Below, piece after piece: positions 25,281-34,215 of a DNA stretch of 38,914 nt. This stretch comes from an uncultured Lachnospiraceae bacterium (lineage in GTDB: Bacteria > Bacillota > Clostridia > Lachnospirales > Lachnospiraceae). Positions within the stretch are counted from its first letter, which is position 1. Every line of letters starts with the position of its first letter. Location: assembly GCA_947630485.1 (NCBI GenBank), contig CANRHU010000031.1, positions 1 to 38,914 of the forward strand. Reading direction: 5' to 3'. Made by a program: the position numbers and the translations under genes. Under the pieces are notes generated by a model. The model was not told where the DNA came from and ran no database searches. It saw only the letters and a program-made list of their open reading frames with translations.

Positions 25281-25988
25281 TCATTTTTTTGATTTCTTCA
25301 CACATATCCAACAGGCTTTACAAGGGGTCAGGCATGTGGGCACCTTTTTCCTCATTATCCACACATATTTATCCAACTGTACTTCATCTGTTTCCTCAAT
25401 TAAAAATCCCATCATTTTAATTTTTCTCACCAAACTATAATGAGAGTATTGATATACCGTATCAAATTTTAATATCCGAAAACACCATTGCATAACCGGA
25501 TAAAAGATACGCTCACATTTTTCAAACCACTTCGTTACAGTTGATTCAATAATCAGCAGTCTGCCGTCTGGCTTTAATACCCGGACACATTCTTCTATGC
25601 CCCTGGAGACATTTTTTTCTGTTTGATTCAACCTGCGATCAGCCAGATGATGGATCACAGTCTGAACAATTACTATGTCGAAAGTATTATCCTTCCACTG
25701 CGTCAAATTAAGCATATCTCCAACAACAAATTTTATATTCTTTTTCAATTCATACTTTTTAACTGCTTTATTGCTGACAGAAAGGTCTGCACATATGAGT
25801 TCGCCTATAGCATCGCTATTATAATTGATTACCCCACCGTTTCCGATATCCAATACACGGCAATTAGAAGGGGATTGTTCAATGATACGGTTAATATATA
25901 CAGCTGCATTTTTGTAAAATTCTGGCTGTATCTTTTCCTGCTCCTCTGCATATTCATCTATAAAACTATCAAAATAATTATGTTTCAT
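25281..25988 (-). CDS. Class I SAM-dependent methyltransferase (second)
   Basis: A 235-residue methyltransferase with motif I CRVLDIGNGGVINYN (GNG replacing the usual GCG), the acidic LICADLSVSNKAV, the VVGDMLNLTQWKDNTFDIVI segment and a VLKPDGRLLIIESTV post-motif. The central TVIHHLADRR resembles ubiquinone/menaquinone-type and sugar methyltransferases. It ends in a basic, cysteine-containing tail. GGAG lies upstream of the ATG at 25988. It is placed between a GT-C membrane protein and another methyltransferase, so it probably methylates the same glycan or its lipid-linked precursor; the acceptor is unknown. Confidence 0.83.
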   Translation of the reverse strand: MKHNYFDSFIDEYAEEQEKIQPEFYKNAAVYINRIIEQSPSNCRVLDIGNGGVINYNSDAIGELICADLSVSNKAVKKYELKKNIKFVVGDMLNLTQWKDNTFDIVIVQTVIHHLADRRLNQTEKNVSRGIEECVRVLKPDGRLLIIESTVTKWFEKCERIFYPVMQWCFRILKFDTVYQYSHYSLVRKIKMMGFLIEETDEVQLDKYVWIMRKKVPTCLTPCKACWICVKKSKK

Positions 25989-26005
25989 GCCCGTATACTC
26001 CAGTT

Positions 26006-27652
26006 TTAATAGACACGGCCCTCCAGCAGTTTCAGCGCCTCAGGACTATCTACCGGATAATAATAAAGTTTTCCCAATTGGTGTATGTTTTCCCAGTATC
26101 TCTCCGGATCAAACGACTCTAACACCTTAAGTCGGATGCATTCCTTAGTTCCGATTGTACAGTCGAATACGGCTACTCCATCCAAACTGTCATTGGAGGG
26201 ATCATAATCATCCATGCCGTAGCCACCGGAATCCACCCATATTGATTTACTTCCTTCATCTTTCAAATAACGTTCCATGTCAACATACCCATTCATGAAA
26301 AACCGTGATTCATTGCCATAGGCTACTGAAGCGTTTCCATTCAATGAATAAAATGTAATTGCAGCACTCCCTGAATTATATCCAGGTCTTGTCAAAAACA
26401 GGATATTCTCAGCCCCACGAATCCCTTCATTCATTCCCATTTCATGTATCAGCGCTTCCTGCCAGTATTCATCCTTCTGATAAGCCATATAGTGAAGGTT
26501 GCAGGTGATTACACATAACAAACAAAAGATACAAAATAATGTCCGTCTGATATATTGGCTCTCAAAAAACAGTTTAAATAGCGAATATATAATCAATACA
26601 AATCCAGGGCCAAGCAAAAGCGTGTCGCGGCTGGGTGTTCCTACCGTTCCGACCTCTCTTCCCCGTATCACGATATAAGGGAATAAGCCTAACATAAAAA
26701 GTAAACCCCCCAGTCCAAGTTTTTGCAATAAATAATCCCTGTTTAAATACTTCAAAAAAGCCTTGACTGAATCGATCTTTACTAAGCGCCATATCAGAAA
26801 TACTATACCCACCATACATAAGCATAGTGTACATGACTTCACAAAATTGTGCGGCAGTACTGATTCAAAAACAGTCTTCCATACTGCTATCATCTGATGA
26901 AAAGCAATTGAAAGGCTGTTCTTAATCGCAAAAAACACCGAGCGCCATCTCACCACATTGTATTCAGCATATCTCCCATATGTAGGAAACAAAATCTGCT
27001 TGCCTATAAAAAAAACAATAGGCAGTAGAATAAAATCCAGGTATTTATACATCGATCTAACTGCTGAAAAAATACTCTCCCTTTGAAAATATTCTACATA
27101 CAGCAGAGCAATTAGCACAATACCATAATAAACAAGGATTGAATTTATGACAAAACTATAGCCAAAACATAAAAGAGTGATGATCCGTAAAAAACAGCTT
27201 TCTTTCTTACATTTTATCCAATAAAGCAACAAACAACAGCCCAACCAAAAAGAAGTATATCCCACAGTATAGACGAAGTCACACAAGATCACACGACAAT
27301 CATTAACAGGAAGAACCGTAAATAATATGGACAAATACAGAGCCTCTTTTTGCACAAACCAACTGATATTTTTTAATACTATATAAAACAGAATAGAAAC
27401 TAATAAAAACAAAAGAAATACCAGTTTTCGATAACCAAAGTTTGGTAATTTCCATACCAATTCGATCCAAATAGCTGATGACGGTCTCCCCGCTTCCATA
27501 AACTGTTTCCAAAGAACATTTTTGTCATAATAATAATATAACCAATCGTCCCAAAAAGTACCTGTCAATATTAGCAACCAACCATGGGCTAAAAGATTGA
27601 CTAAAAAAATTATTATGACATCTAAGTTAAAACTGCTCTTCATACTCTTCAA
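26006..27652 (-). CDS. Multi-spanning GT-C-type membrane glycosyltransferase candidate
   Basis: A 548-residue integral membrane protein with about ten hydrophobic segments over residues 10-400 and a hydrophilic C-terminal domain of about 150 residues. FWDDW at residues 33-37, in the first extracytoplasmic loop, fits the acidic pair of GT-C enzymes that use polyprenyl-phosphate sugars. It shares no specific family name that I recognise. Together with the GtrB-like gene at 23519 it would form a module that modifies the glycan outside the membrane. The start is TTG at 27652, with GGAG eight bases upstream; an ATG three codons later has poor spacing. The sequence is clearly AT-rich compared with the LuxC/LuxE region. 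Confidence 0.7.
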   Translation of the reverse strand: MKSMKSSFNLDVIIIFLVNLLAHGWLLILTGTFWDDWLYYYYDKNVLWKQFMEAGRPSSAIWIELVWKLPNFGYRKLVFLLFLLVSILFYIVLKNISWFVQKEALYLSILFTVLPVNDCRVILCDFVYTVGYTSFWLGCCLLLYWIKCKKESCFLRIITLLCFGYSFVINSILVYYGIVLIALLYVEYFQRESIFSAVRSMYKYLDFILLPIVFFIGKQILFPTYGRYAEYNVVRWRSVFFAIKNSLSIAFHQMIAVWKTVFESVLPHNFVKSCTLCLCMVGIVFLIWRLVKIDSVKAFLKYLNRDYLLQKLGLGGLLFMLGLFPYIVIRGREVGTVGTPSRDTLLLGPGFVLIIYSLFKLFFESQYIRRTLFCIFCLLCVITCNLHYMAYQKDEYWQEALIHEMGMNEGIRGAENILFLTRPGYNSGSAAITFYSLNGNASVAYGNESRFFMNGYVDMERYLKDEGSKSIWVDSGGYGMDDYDPSNDSLDGVAVFDCTIGTKECIRLKVLESFDPERYWENIHQLGKLYYYPVDSPEALKLLEGRVY

Positions 27653-27720
27653 CTAAATTTCTCCTGAGAACCGATTTATTCATTACATATAGGATTACCA
27701 ACTCATTAAACCACATGTGC

Positions 27721-28701
27721 TTACAGATTATAAATATCCACCTTATATCTATCCAGATTATTCTCCAAAAAACGTATGGTTTCCGAAAGCCCCTGGGTTA
27801 AAGTATATTTCGGTTCCCAGTTCGTCAGTTCCCGGATCTTTTCATTGGATCCAAGCAGACGGTTCACCTCGCTCTTTTCCGGACGCAAACGTTGTTCATC
27901 ACAGACGATCTTGGCATTAGGATTGATCTGGAGAATCAGTTCCCCTGCCAGTTCTCCAATCGAGATTTCTCTCTGGGTAGCGATATTGATCTCCTCGCCA
28001 ACCGTCTTATCGCTCTTGTAGATCTCAATGAAACCATTGGCTGTATCTTTTACATAATTAAAATCCCTTGTCGGTGTCAAAGATCCAAGTTTTATTTCCG
28101 TCTTCCCAGACAATAGCTGTGTAATGATTGTCGGTATAACAGCCCTGGCAGACTGCCTGGGACCGTAGGTATTAAACGGTCGCACAATCGTAACAGGCAA
28201 ATTAAAGGAACGGTAGAAAGACTCTGCCAGTCTATCCGCTCCGATCTTGGTCGCTGAATATGGGGACTGTCCCTGAAAAGGATGTTTTTCATCAATAGGA
28301 ACATATTTTGCGGTTCCATAGACTTCTGAAGTGGAAGTCACCAAAACCCGTTCAAGTTCCAATTCCCGGGCCGCTTGAAGCACATTCAACGTACCTTTGA
28401 CATTTGTATCCACATAAGCATCCGGAGAATGATAACTGAATGGGATAGCAATCAGTGCCGCCAAATGAAATACCGCCTGGCATCCTTTCATAGCCTCCTT
28501 TACGCCATGTGGATCGCGAATATCGCCTTGGAACACTTCTACATGATTCATAATAGAAGGCGGCAATGTGTCAAGCCACCCCCAAATATTGAGGGAATTG
28601 TAGTAGACAAAAGCTTTAACTTCATAGCCCTGTTTTACTAATTCTTCTGCTAAATGGCTACCAATAAAACCATCGGAACCGGTCAATAATATTTTGGACA
28701 T
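27721..28701 (-). CDS. legB: NAD-dependent sugar-nucleotide 4,6-dehydratase LegB
   Basis: A 326-residue extended SDR that makes the 4-keto-6-deoxy intermediate at the head of the legionaminic route. The N-terminal ILLTGSDGFIGSHLAEELV, FHLAALIAIPFSYHSPDAYV, STSEVYGTAKYVPIDE and the catalytic Tyr-Lys in SPYSATKIGADRLAE are present, together with RPFNTYGPRQSARAVIP. The SYHSPDAYVDTNVKGT and GLSETIRFLENN segments match LegB proteins. AAGGAG precedes the ATG. Unusually it is separated from legC by about 4.2 kb carrying glycosyltransferase and methyltransferase genes. Confidence 0.92.
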   Translation of the reverse strand: MSKILLTGSDGFIGSHLAEELVKQGYEVKAFVYYNSLNIWGWLDTLPPSIMNHVEVFQGDIRDPHGVKEAMKGCQAVFHLAALIAIPFSYHSPDAYVDTNVKGTLNVLQAARELELERVLVTSTSEVYGTAKYVPIDEKHPFQGQSPYSATKIGADRLAESFYRSFNLPVTIVRPFNTYGPRQSARAVIPTIITQLLSGKTEIKLGSLTPTRDFNYVKDTANGFIEIYKSDKTVGEEINIATQREISIGELAGELILQINPNAKIVCDEQRLRPEKSEVNRLLGSNEKIRELTNWEPKYTLTQGLSETIRFLENNLDRYKVDIYNL

Positions 28702-28710
28702 ATCTTCTCC

Positions 28711-30018
28711 TTACATTTTTGAATATATAATTTTTCGAATTTTTTTGGATGAAATTAGAAACTCATACGTAATACCCTTACACTCTCTCAAAATAAAATC
28801 TTTATACAGCTTTCTCCTATCACGCCGTACAATATTGGCTATTATTGGAATATATATCACAAGCCATCCAAAAAGGCTCACACGAAGCTGTTTCCAAACT
28901 GATCCTGGTACATAATTTCCTCTAGCTAAAGAAAAGTCTTCAGGACATCCACAGTGCAATATATTTTCTAGCTGATCAGCAAGCTGAATATAAGATGGAA
29001 TATCATCATACTTATAATACTGCTCTATTGTTTTAGCAATAGAACTTGAAGAATTATCATTCAAACTATCATTATATTTTTCAAAATCTTCATATTTAGT
29101 AATGTGTTCTTCATTCACAAGTTCTTCATTATCTAGTTCTGTTGGAATTCTAATTGGACGAAGTATACTGCAACTTTTCCCTAAAAAAAAAGCATCACTT
29201 AAAGATGTGCTAAACCAATTATTGATTCTATCACAACATATAATCCATTGCCTAACAGAGCCTTCATTTATTACTTTAAAATTTTCATATTTATTTTCCA
29301 TTCTTTTGAGTCTTTCATTTCTCAGCTCCGATGGATGTGGACGATATATGAACATTTTCTCAGGATGAGTTACTACATATTGCTCAAACCACTGTAATAA
29401 TATTTGCTGAGACGCTTTGCTTACGTTTGCCATAACAGATGCTGTAGAAGTTAATCTATCCATTTGCTCTAATTGTTTTTGATTCAAATCTACATAACTA
29501 AAACTAGATATAAATAATATCCATTGTTTTTTTTCATCTAATTTATATTTCTTTGCTATTAAATGCTTATCTTTAAAATATGGTGTAAACATTGGTCGAT
29601 TAAAATCCATAGATACCGAACCAAGCAATAATAATTTTTCTCTTTTTATACCTGAATTTAGTAAAGTTTCCCATTCTTTTGCTCCCCAACAAACATGATA
29701 TGCTTTTCTTGCTTCATCAGAAGGATATATTCTACCGTATTTGCGGTTACTTTTCGAAAATATCTGTTCACACTGTAAATTTACCACCTTACTCAAGGGA
29801 ATAGGAAATCTGTTAAAAAAATCAACTTCTTTATTTCCATATAGCCATGGAACTACAACTATCTTGGGTTTTACAAAATGAAATGTGGAAAATGCTCTCC
29901 AGTAATATGTATTAGCTACCCTTACCTTATATCCTCGTCTACGCAATTCCTCTTTTATTAAACATACACTTTCTAATTCTCTTGCTCTATGCTCATAAAA
30001 TATAACAAAATCGACCAT
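28711..30018 (-). CDS. Surface carbohydrate biosynthesis protein, candidate nonulosonate glycosyltransferase
   Basis: A 435-residue protein resembling the surface carbohydrate biosynthesis family, a GT-B-like group related to CDP-glycerol/sialyl-type transferases. Its best motif is FIYRPHPSELRNERL; an Arg/His/Pro motif of this kind binds the CMP-sugar in several bacterial sialyl- and Kdo-transferases. Other visible segments are CWGAKEWETLL and the STSLSDAFFLGKS donor-side loop. Near the C-terminus a hydrophobic patch (GWLVIYIPIIANIV) may touch the membrane. The frame begins with GTG at 30030, where GAGG abuts it; the ATG at 30018 is preferred. Next to legB and wzx it is the best candidate for transferring legionaminic acid, though this is inference. 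Confidence 0.7.
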   Translation of the reverse strand: MVDFVIFYEHRARELESVCLIKEELRRRGYKVRVANTYYWRAFSTFHFVKPKIVVVPWLYGNKEVDFFNRFPIPLSKVVNLQCEQIFSKSNRKYGRIYPSDEARKAYHVCWGAKEWETLLNSGIKREKLLLLGSVSMDFNRPMFTPYFKDKHLIAKKYKLDEKKQWILFISSFSYVDLNQKQLEQMDRLTSTASVMANVSKASQQILLQWFEQYVVTHPEKMFIYRPHPSELRNERLKRMENKYENFKVINEGSVRQWIICCDRINNWFSTSLSDAFFLGKSCSILRPIRIPTELDNEELVNEEHITKYEDFEKYNDSLNDNSSSSIAKTIEQYYKYDDIPSYIQLADQLENILHCGCPEDFSLARGNYVPGSVWKQLRVSLFGWLVIYIPIIANIVRRDRRKLYKDFILRECKGITYEFLISSKKIRKIIYSKM

Positions 30019-30026
30019 AATAGTAT

Positions 30027-31439
30027 TCACCTCAAATTAATCTCTCTTGCATAAGCATGGACACAATAAGATAATAAATATATCCCCAACAGCACACCGA
30101 AAGTCCAGCGCATCATTGAGTGACCCTGCAAGATAACAAAAATAGCACACCCAATTATAAGTATGCCTATATCCTTTATAAAAAGTTTATAACTAATTCC
30201 ATCACCAAAATCTTTATTCTTAAATGCTAATGAATATAAAGCAAAAAGTACAATATATGAAATAGCAGATGTAAAAGCAGCTCCCATAATACCATACTTC
30301 ATTACTAAAATATAATTCATCAATATACTTACAATAGCGGCCACAATTACACAACATGATATCCAGTGATTTTTTTTATTAAATTGACATGTGGTTGAAT
30401 AAAAACCGGACAGAAAATAGAAATACACACCTATCCCCATATACATTAATAACGGAATCCCATCCCAGTAGCTTTCTGGCGTTAAAAAGCGATACACTTC
30501 AGGAGAAACAAATACGAATCCCAAAACTATCACGCAAAATATACGAGATAATATCTTTGACATATTAATGATTTCGCTTTTACTTTTTCGCTCTACCGCA
30601 TTAAAATACCATGGTAACCAGGTATTAAAAATACCCATTCTTATATAGTTTGTCGCATCACAGAGCGAATTAGCAAAGGAATATATACCTGCCGTATATT
30701 CGCCTGATAACCTATTCAAGATAAGTTTTGCTATCTGAGATAAAAAAACATTGGCGATAGTCACTATCATTAAAGGAAGCGATAATTTAACGCAATACTT
30801 CCAAAAGGATTTGTCATAAATACAATTGGCATGGTAGTATTGTCTAACCAAGAAAATAACAGTGATAAAACAAAGAGGTATCATTCCCCCAATTAATCTG
30901 CCATTTACCGCCATGCTACGCGGAAGGATTTTGATTAATACATATGATAAAATTATAGTGCTTAAACTAACCCCAAACGAACTAGCAAGATATTGGTATT
31001 TTTTACCTTCATATATCAGTTTAACCTGATAAAAATTGAATACAAAATTCACGAAAGATGCAATCAGCAATAAAAGTACAATATCTTTAGTATATCCTAA
31101 AAATGTTGCTATTATATCTGAAACAGTTATGTACAGAATAGAAAATACTAAAAAACAAAGACAGGATAATGTCAGAATACTGGCAATATAATTTGTGTAG
31201 ATATTCCCCTTATAGTCTCTCATAGCAGATGCTAAAGAACCTTGAGTATATAAACTAACAACTGTGTATAATATTACGGTCCAAGTCGAAAAAGTACTGG
31301 TTATACCATAATCTTCTGGCGATAATAGTCTGGTAAAAATCGGTGCACTTATAAACCCAAGACCTCGAACTAAAACCAACCCTATTGTATATATTGCTAC
31401 TGAAGTTGCGATATTATTTCTTATTCTATTTTGAAACAT
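30027..31439 (-). CDS. wzx: Wzx-type oligosaccharide flippase (MOP superfamily)
   Basis: A 470-residue membrane protein with about twelve to fourteen hydrophobic segments, of the polysaccharide exporter type that flips undecaprenyl-diphosphate-linked repeat units. The N-terminal NIATSVAIYTIGLVLVRGLG followed by FISAPIFTRLLSPEDYG is highly characteristic of Wzx/RfbX flippases. AAAGGG precedes the ATG at 31439. A polymerase candidate lies directly upstream and a transferase candidate directly downstream. Its presence argues for a Wzx/Wzy-dependent surface polysaccharide instead of simple flagellin decoration. Codon use is strongly AT-rich. Confidence 0.92.
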   Translation of the reverse strand: MFQNRIRNNIATSVAIYTIGLVLVRGLGFISAPIFTRLLSPEDYGITSTFSTWTVILYTVVSLYTQGSLASAMRDYKGNIYTNYIASILTLSCLCFLVFSILYITVSDIIATFLGYTKDIVLLLLIASFVNFVFNFYQVKLIYEGKKYQYLASSFGVSLSTIILSYVLIKILPRSMAVNGRLIGGMIPLCFITVIFLVRQYYHANCIYDKSFWKYCVKLSLPLMIVTIANVFLSQIAKLILNRLSGEYTAGIYSFANSLCDATNYIRMGIFNTWLPWYFNAVERKSKSEIINMSKILSRIFCVIVLGFVFVSPEVYRFLTPESYWDGIPLLMYMGIGVYFYFLSGFYSTTCQFNKKNHWISCCVIVAAIVSILMNYILVMKYGIMGAAFTSAISYIVLFALYSLAFKNKDFGDGISYKLFIKDIGILIIGCAIFVILQGHSMMRWTFGVLLGIYLLSYCVHAYAREINLR

Positions 31440-31471
31440 CTATTGGCCCTTTCATATTATTAATAATTACT

Positions 31472-32776
31472 CTATTTAATTCTTAATGCATAAGATATAT
31501 TATCGAATCCTAATAAGCAGATATATACGATTAATATCATATATACTGTATAATCGAAACAAAAAACACCTAGCGACATACATGAAAGAGCCAATGTATA
31601 CATTGGAAAACAGCGTATCTTCATTTTTTTATATCCCCATTTATGTTTTAAATATCTGTAAAGGGTTACTATATACACACATAATAGAGTTGTTCCCACA
31701 ACACCAAACGTATATATAACTTCAATATATGTATTGTGTGGAGCCTGGCTACCTTCAATTGTTTTATTTGCTAGACCAGCACCAAATATTATTTTCCTAA
31801 TATCATCAAAAAAGGTCTGTATATACATAATCCAAAGATCCAACCTTCCAGATGTTAAACTATCCAAAGAATCAGCTCTAAAAAACCTAGTAAAAATCAT
31901 CTTTGATAACTGATGGTTTGTGCTATAATCGATTACTATAACCATAATCCCTATAGCCAAAACTGAAAAGAAGATTTCTTTACTTCGTCTTCTAAAGTTA
32001 AGCAAGCAAAATAATGCTATCATACTAGCATATACCAACATGAACATTTTAGAAAATGTCATAATTCCCAAACAAGAATATACCCCCAATAACAATTTAT
32101 ACGCTCTATTATTCTTAGTATTTGCACATAATATCATTAATACTGATATTATCATCAAGCAGTTCATAGCATAGAAATTCGTATCAAAATCTATACCAGA
32201 AAATCTAAGAATCCTAATTCCATTTACATTCATATAGACTCTATGCAAAGAATGAAGCATTCTTGTTGAATGTAAAGCAAATATACTGCAACACGTAGAG
32301 AGCATATGCCCATAAGTATATGAAATAATATATTTATTTCCATCTTCCTTTTTATATATGATTACAGCTAAAAAGAGTACAAAATAGTTTGCCAGTACTT
32401 TTATATATCTCATACTTTCATTTCCCACAGACAAAAGCATATAAACAATCATAACGATAAATATGCAAAATTCTTTTGTAGGATATTTGATTAAAATCAT
32501 TGCCTTGACAATAAATATTCCAACAAGTATAAAATGAAATGATAATTCCCAATTAATAGGCAAAGTTATTAAAAACTCAAAATGTGTCAATGCAATTAAT
32601 AAAAGAAGGGATGACTTTACAGGAGACAAAACTATAAATACTGCAGCAGTAATGAGATATAAGTATATAAATATATCGCTATTGGATATACAACATAATA
32701 TAAACTCTAATACACAGATATTTATCACACATAATACTGATCTAAACTGTTTATTTTCGATTATACCTTTACTCAT
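31472..32776 (-). CDS. wzy: Wzy/O-antigen ligase-like polysaccharide polymerase candidate
   Basis: A 434-residue very hydrophobic protein with about ten to twelve membrane segments and a large extracytoplasmic loop near residues 295-350 containing TSGRLDLWIMYIQTFF and APHNTYIEVIYTFG. The GRLxLW and HNTY pair is the typical signature of WaaL/Wzy-type enzymes. It would polymerise repeat units on the outer face of the membrane. GGAG precedes the ATG at 32776 by eight bases. It is the first gene of the glycan run after the 273-base gap at 32777-33049, in which I see no clear promoter but a diverged repeat. Confidence 0.85.
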   Translation of the reverse strand: MSKGIIENKQFRSVLCVINICVLEFILCCISNSDIFIYLYLITAAVFIVLSPVKSSLLLLIALTHFEFLITLPINWELSFHFILVGIFIVKAMILIKYPTKEFCIFIVMIVYMLLSVGNESMRYIKVLANYFVLFLAVIIYKKEDGNKYIISYTYGHMLSTCCSIFALHSTRMLHSLHRVYMNVNGIRILRFSGIDFDTNFYAMNCLMIISVLMILCANTKNNRAYKLLLGVYSCLGIMTFSKMFMLVYASMIALFCLLNFRRRSKEIFFSVLAIGIMVIVIDYSTNHQLSKMIFTRFFRADSLDSLTSGRLDLWIMYIQTFFDDIRKIIFGAGLANKTIEGSQAPHNTYIEVIYTFGVVGTTLLCVYIVTLYRYLKHKWGYKKMKIRCFPMYTLALSCMSLGVFCFDYTVYMILIVYICLLGFDNISYALRIK

Positions 32777-32922
32777 TTTAGATTCTCCAATTCATGAGAA
32801 TTATTAATATAAAATAAACATCATCACATAATATGATTCTTAAATCATCCGTCTAACAATGTTTTCCTTCAAACTCTCCTCTGAAAATTAGTAATTCTTC
32901 TCCATTTTCTGTGTTTCACCAA

Positions 32923-33009
32923 CTTATTTAGAAGAGTTTCTCTGTTCTGTGGTGTTTTTCATTTGTTAGTGATCTTTTCAGCCATAACTGCTGGCTTTCT
33001 GTTATTATG
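32923..33009. repeat. Diverged direct repeat, right copy (remnant sequence)
   Basis: Same orientation and similar sequence to 4041-4130. It contains TTCTCTG, TGTGGTGTTTTTCATTTG and AACTGCTGGCTTTCTG, matching the left copy with mainly transition differences and a few one-base indels. On the minus strand it opens a 12-codon frame starting ATGAAAAACACC. CCATAA and TTATGG, or GCCA and TGGC, can form alternative small hairpins here. The pair brackets the glycan and acyl genes 4177-32776. Confidence 0.4.
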
Positions 33010-33049
33010 GTTTTCTAATAATTATTTCTCATTATCAGCAACATAACTA

Positions 33050-34177
33050 TTATTTTAGCTTCTCCCACTTCTCCATCATCATATAATACGGTCCAAGGTC
33101 ATTCTTATCATAATAATACGTCACCTTCGCATCCTTGAAATCCGCCAGCCACTCTGCCACAGTTATCTTCCCAGTATCCACTCTCTTTCCATAATCAATT
33201 GGTTCCACCATCGCCCGAAATCTTTCAAATTTCCTTCTTGCCTCATTCCAGGCAAGTTCTCCGACCATCCCCTTAGCCCAGAGATAAGGCAGATTTAATC
33301 CTGCAGATGTTGATGCATAACTCCATGTCGCATTACGAAAATTTATCTCCAAAAAATATAGTACATCGTTTTCATCTACTACAAACTCCACCGAAAAAAT
33401 CCCTTCAAATCCCGCTTTACGTATCATTTCCTTTATCTTATCCTGCACTTCCGGATACGGTGGCTGGAACACATTCATATACGGACTGTAATAGCCTGAG
33501 ATAAGATACAGGTAATCCGTCGCTATCGTCAGATACACGTCTTCCCCATGGTTTACGCTGAAGCCGTAATATTCCAGTTCATTTTTCTTATTGATAAACT
33601 TCTGGAGCAGAACCTTCGGAGACCTGATTTTTTTATATGCCTCAGCCAGCTCATCCTCCGAACCACAGATAAACACATCCGACTTCCATCCCCCCACATT
33701 CGGGGAAATAGACTTCGTAATGATCGGATACTCTATATCTTTCGGGATTGTTCCATTTTCGCATACTACAGTTCTTGCATAATTAAGCCCACAGCTTTCC
33801 GCCAGTTTCAGTATTTCTGACTTATCCATGTACCTGTTAATCTGGTCATTTTCTCCGGCATTAAACAACAGGAAATGGCCTTTCAACTCATCATAATGAC
33901 TGTCCAGGTATCCCATAGTCCGATCGTCGCTGCAGAATACAAACGGCAGGGATTCCGCGTCAAAACTACCATATTCTTTTATTAGGATCTGATATCCTTC
34001 CTCTACAGTCGCGGCATAATGGCATTTGGATATGTACCTACTTTTCGAAGCTATTTCCAACTTCCCTTTAATGGCGACATATACCGGCGATATTCCTTTC
34101 TCTCCGAGGCTTCTGATTATCCCCAATGGGTTATAATGTTCAATCGCTATCACAATAAAAAGATGCTTGCCCAACAC
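33050..34177 (-). CDS. ATP-grasp carboxylate-amine ligase family protein (copy 1)
   Basis: A 375-residue ATP-grasp protein. The N-terminal IVIAIEHYNPLGIIRSL forms the pre-ATP-grasp domain; PIITKSISPNVGGWKSD supplies the ATP-binding Lys strand; LLQKFINKKNELEYYGFSV and the metal-binding FLEINFRNATWSYAS (Glu, Asn, Arg) complete the fold. Such enzymes join a carboxylate to an amine through an acyl-phosphate. The frame opens at an ATG (34198) without a ribosome binding site. The GTG at 34177 lies nine bases after GGAGG and aligns exactly with the ATG start of the paralogue at 37639-38766, giving both proteins 375 residues. Substrates are unknown; amino acid attachment to a sugar acid is one possibility. 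Confidence 0.85.
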   Translation of the reverse strand: MLGKHLFIVIAIEHYNPLGIIRSLGEKGISPVYVAIKGKLEIASKSRYISKCHYAATVEEGYQILIKEYGSFDAESLPFVFCSDDRTMGYLDSHYDELKGHFLLFNAGENDQINRYMDKSEILKLAESCGLNYARTVVCENGTIPKDIEYPIITKSISPNVGGWKSDVFICGSEDELAEAYKKIRSPKVLLQKFINKKNELEYYGFSVNHGEDVYLTIATDYLYLISGYYSPYMNVFQPPYPEVQDKIKEMIRKAGFEGIFSVEFVVDENDVLYFLEINFRNATWSYASTSAGLNLPYLWAKGMVGELAWNEARRKFERFRAMVEPIDYGKRVDTGKITVAEWLADFKDAKVTYYYDKNDLGPYYMMMEKWEKLK

Positions 34178-34215
34178 TCCAGTTTTCCTCCATGCCATCT
34201 GGTCTTAATACTGTA

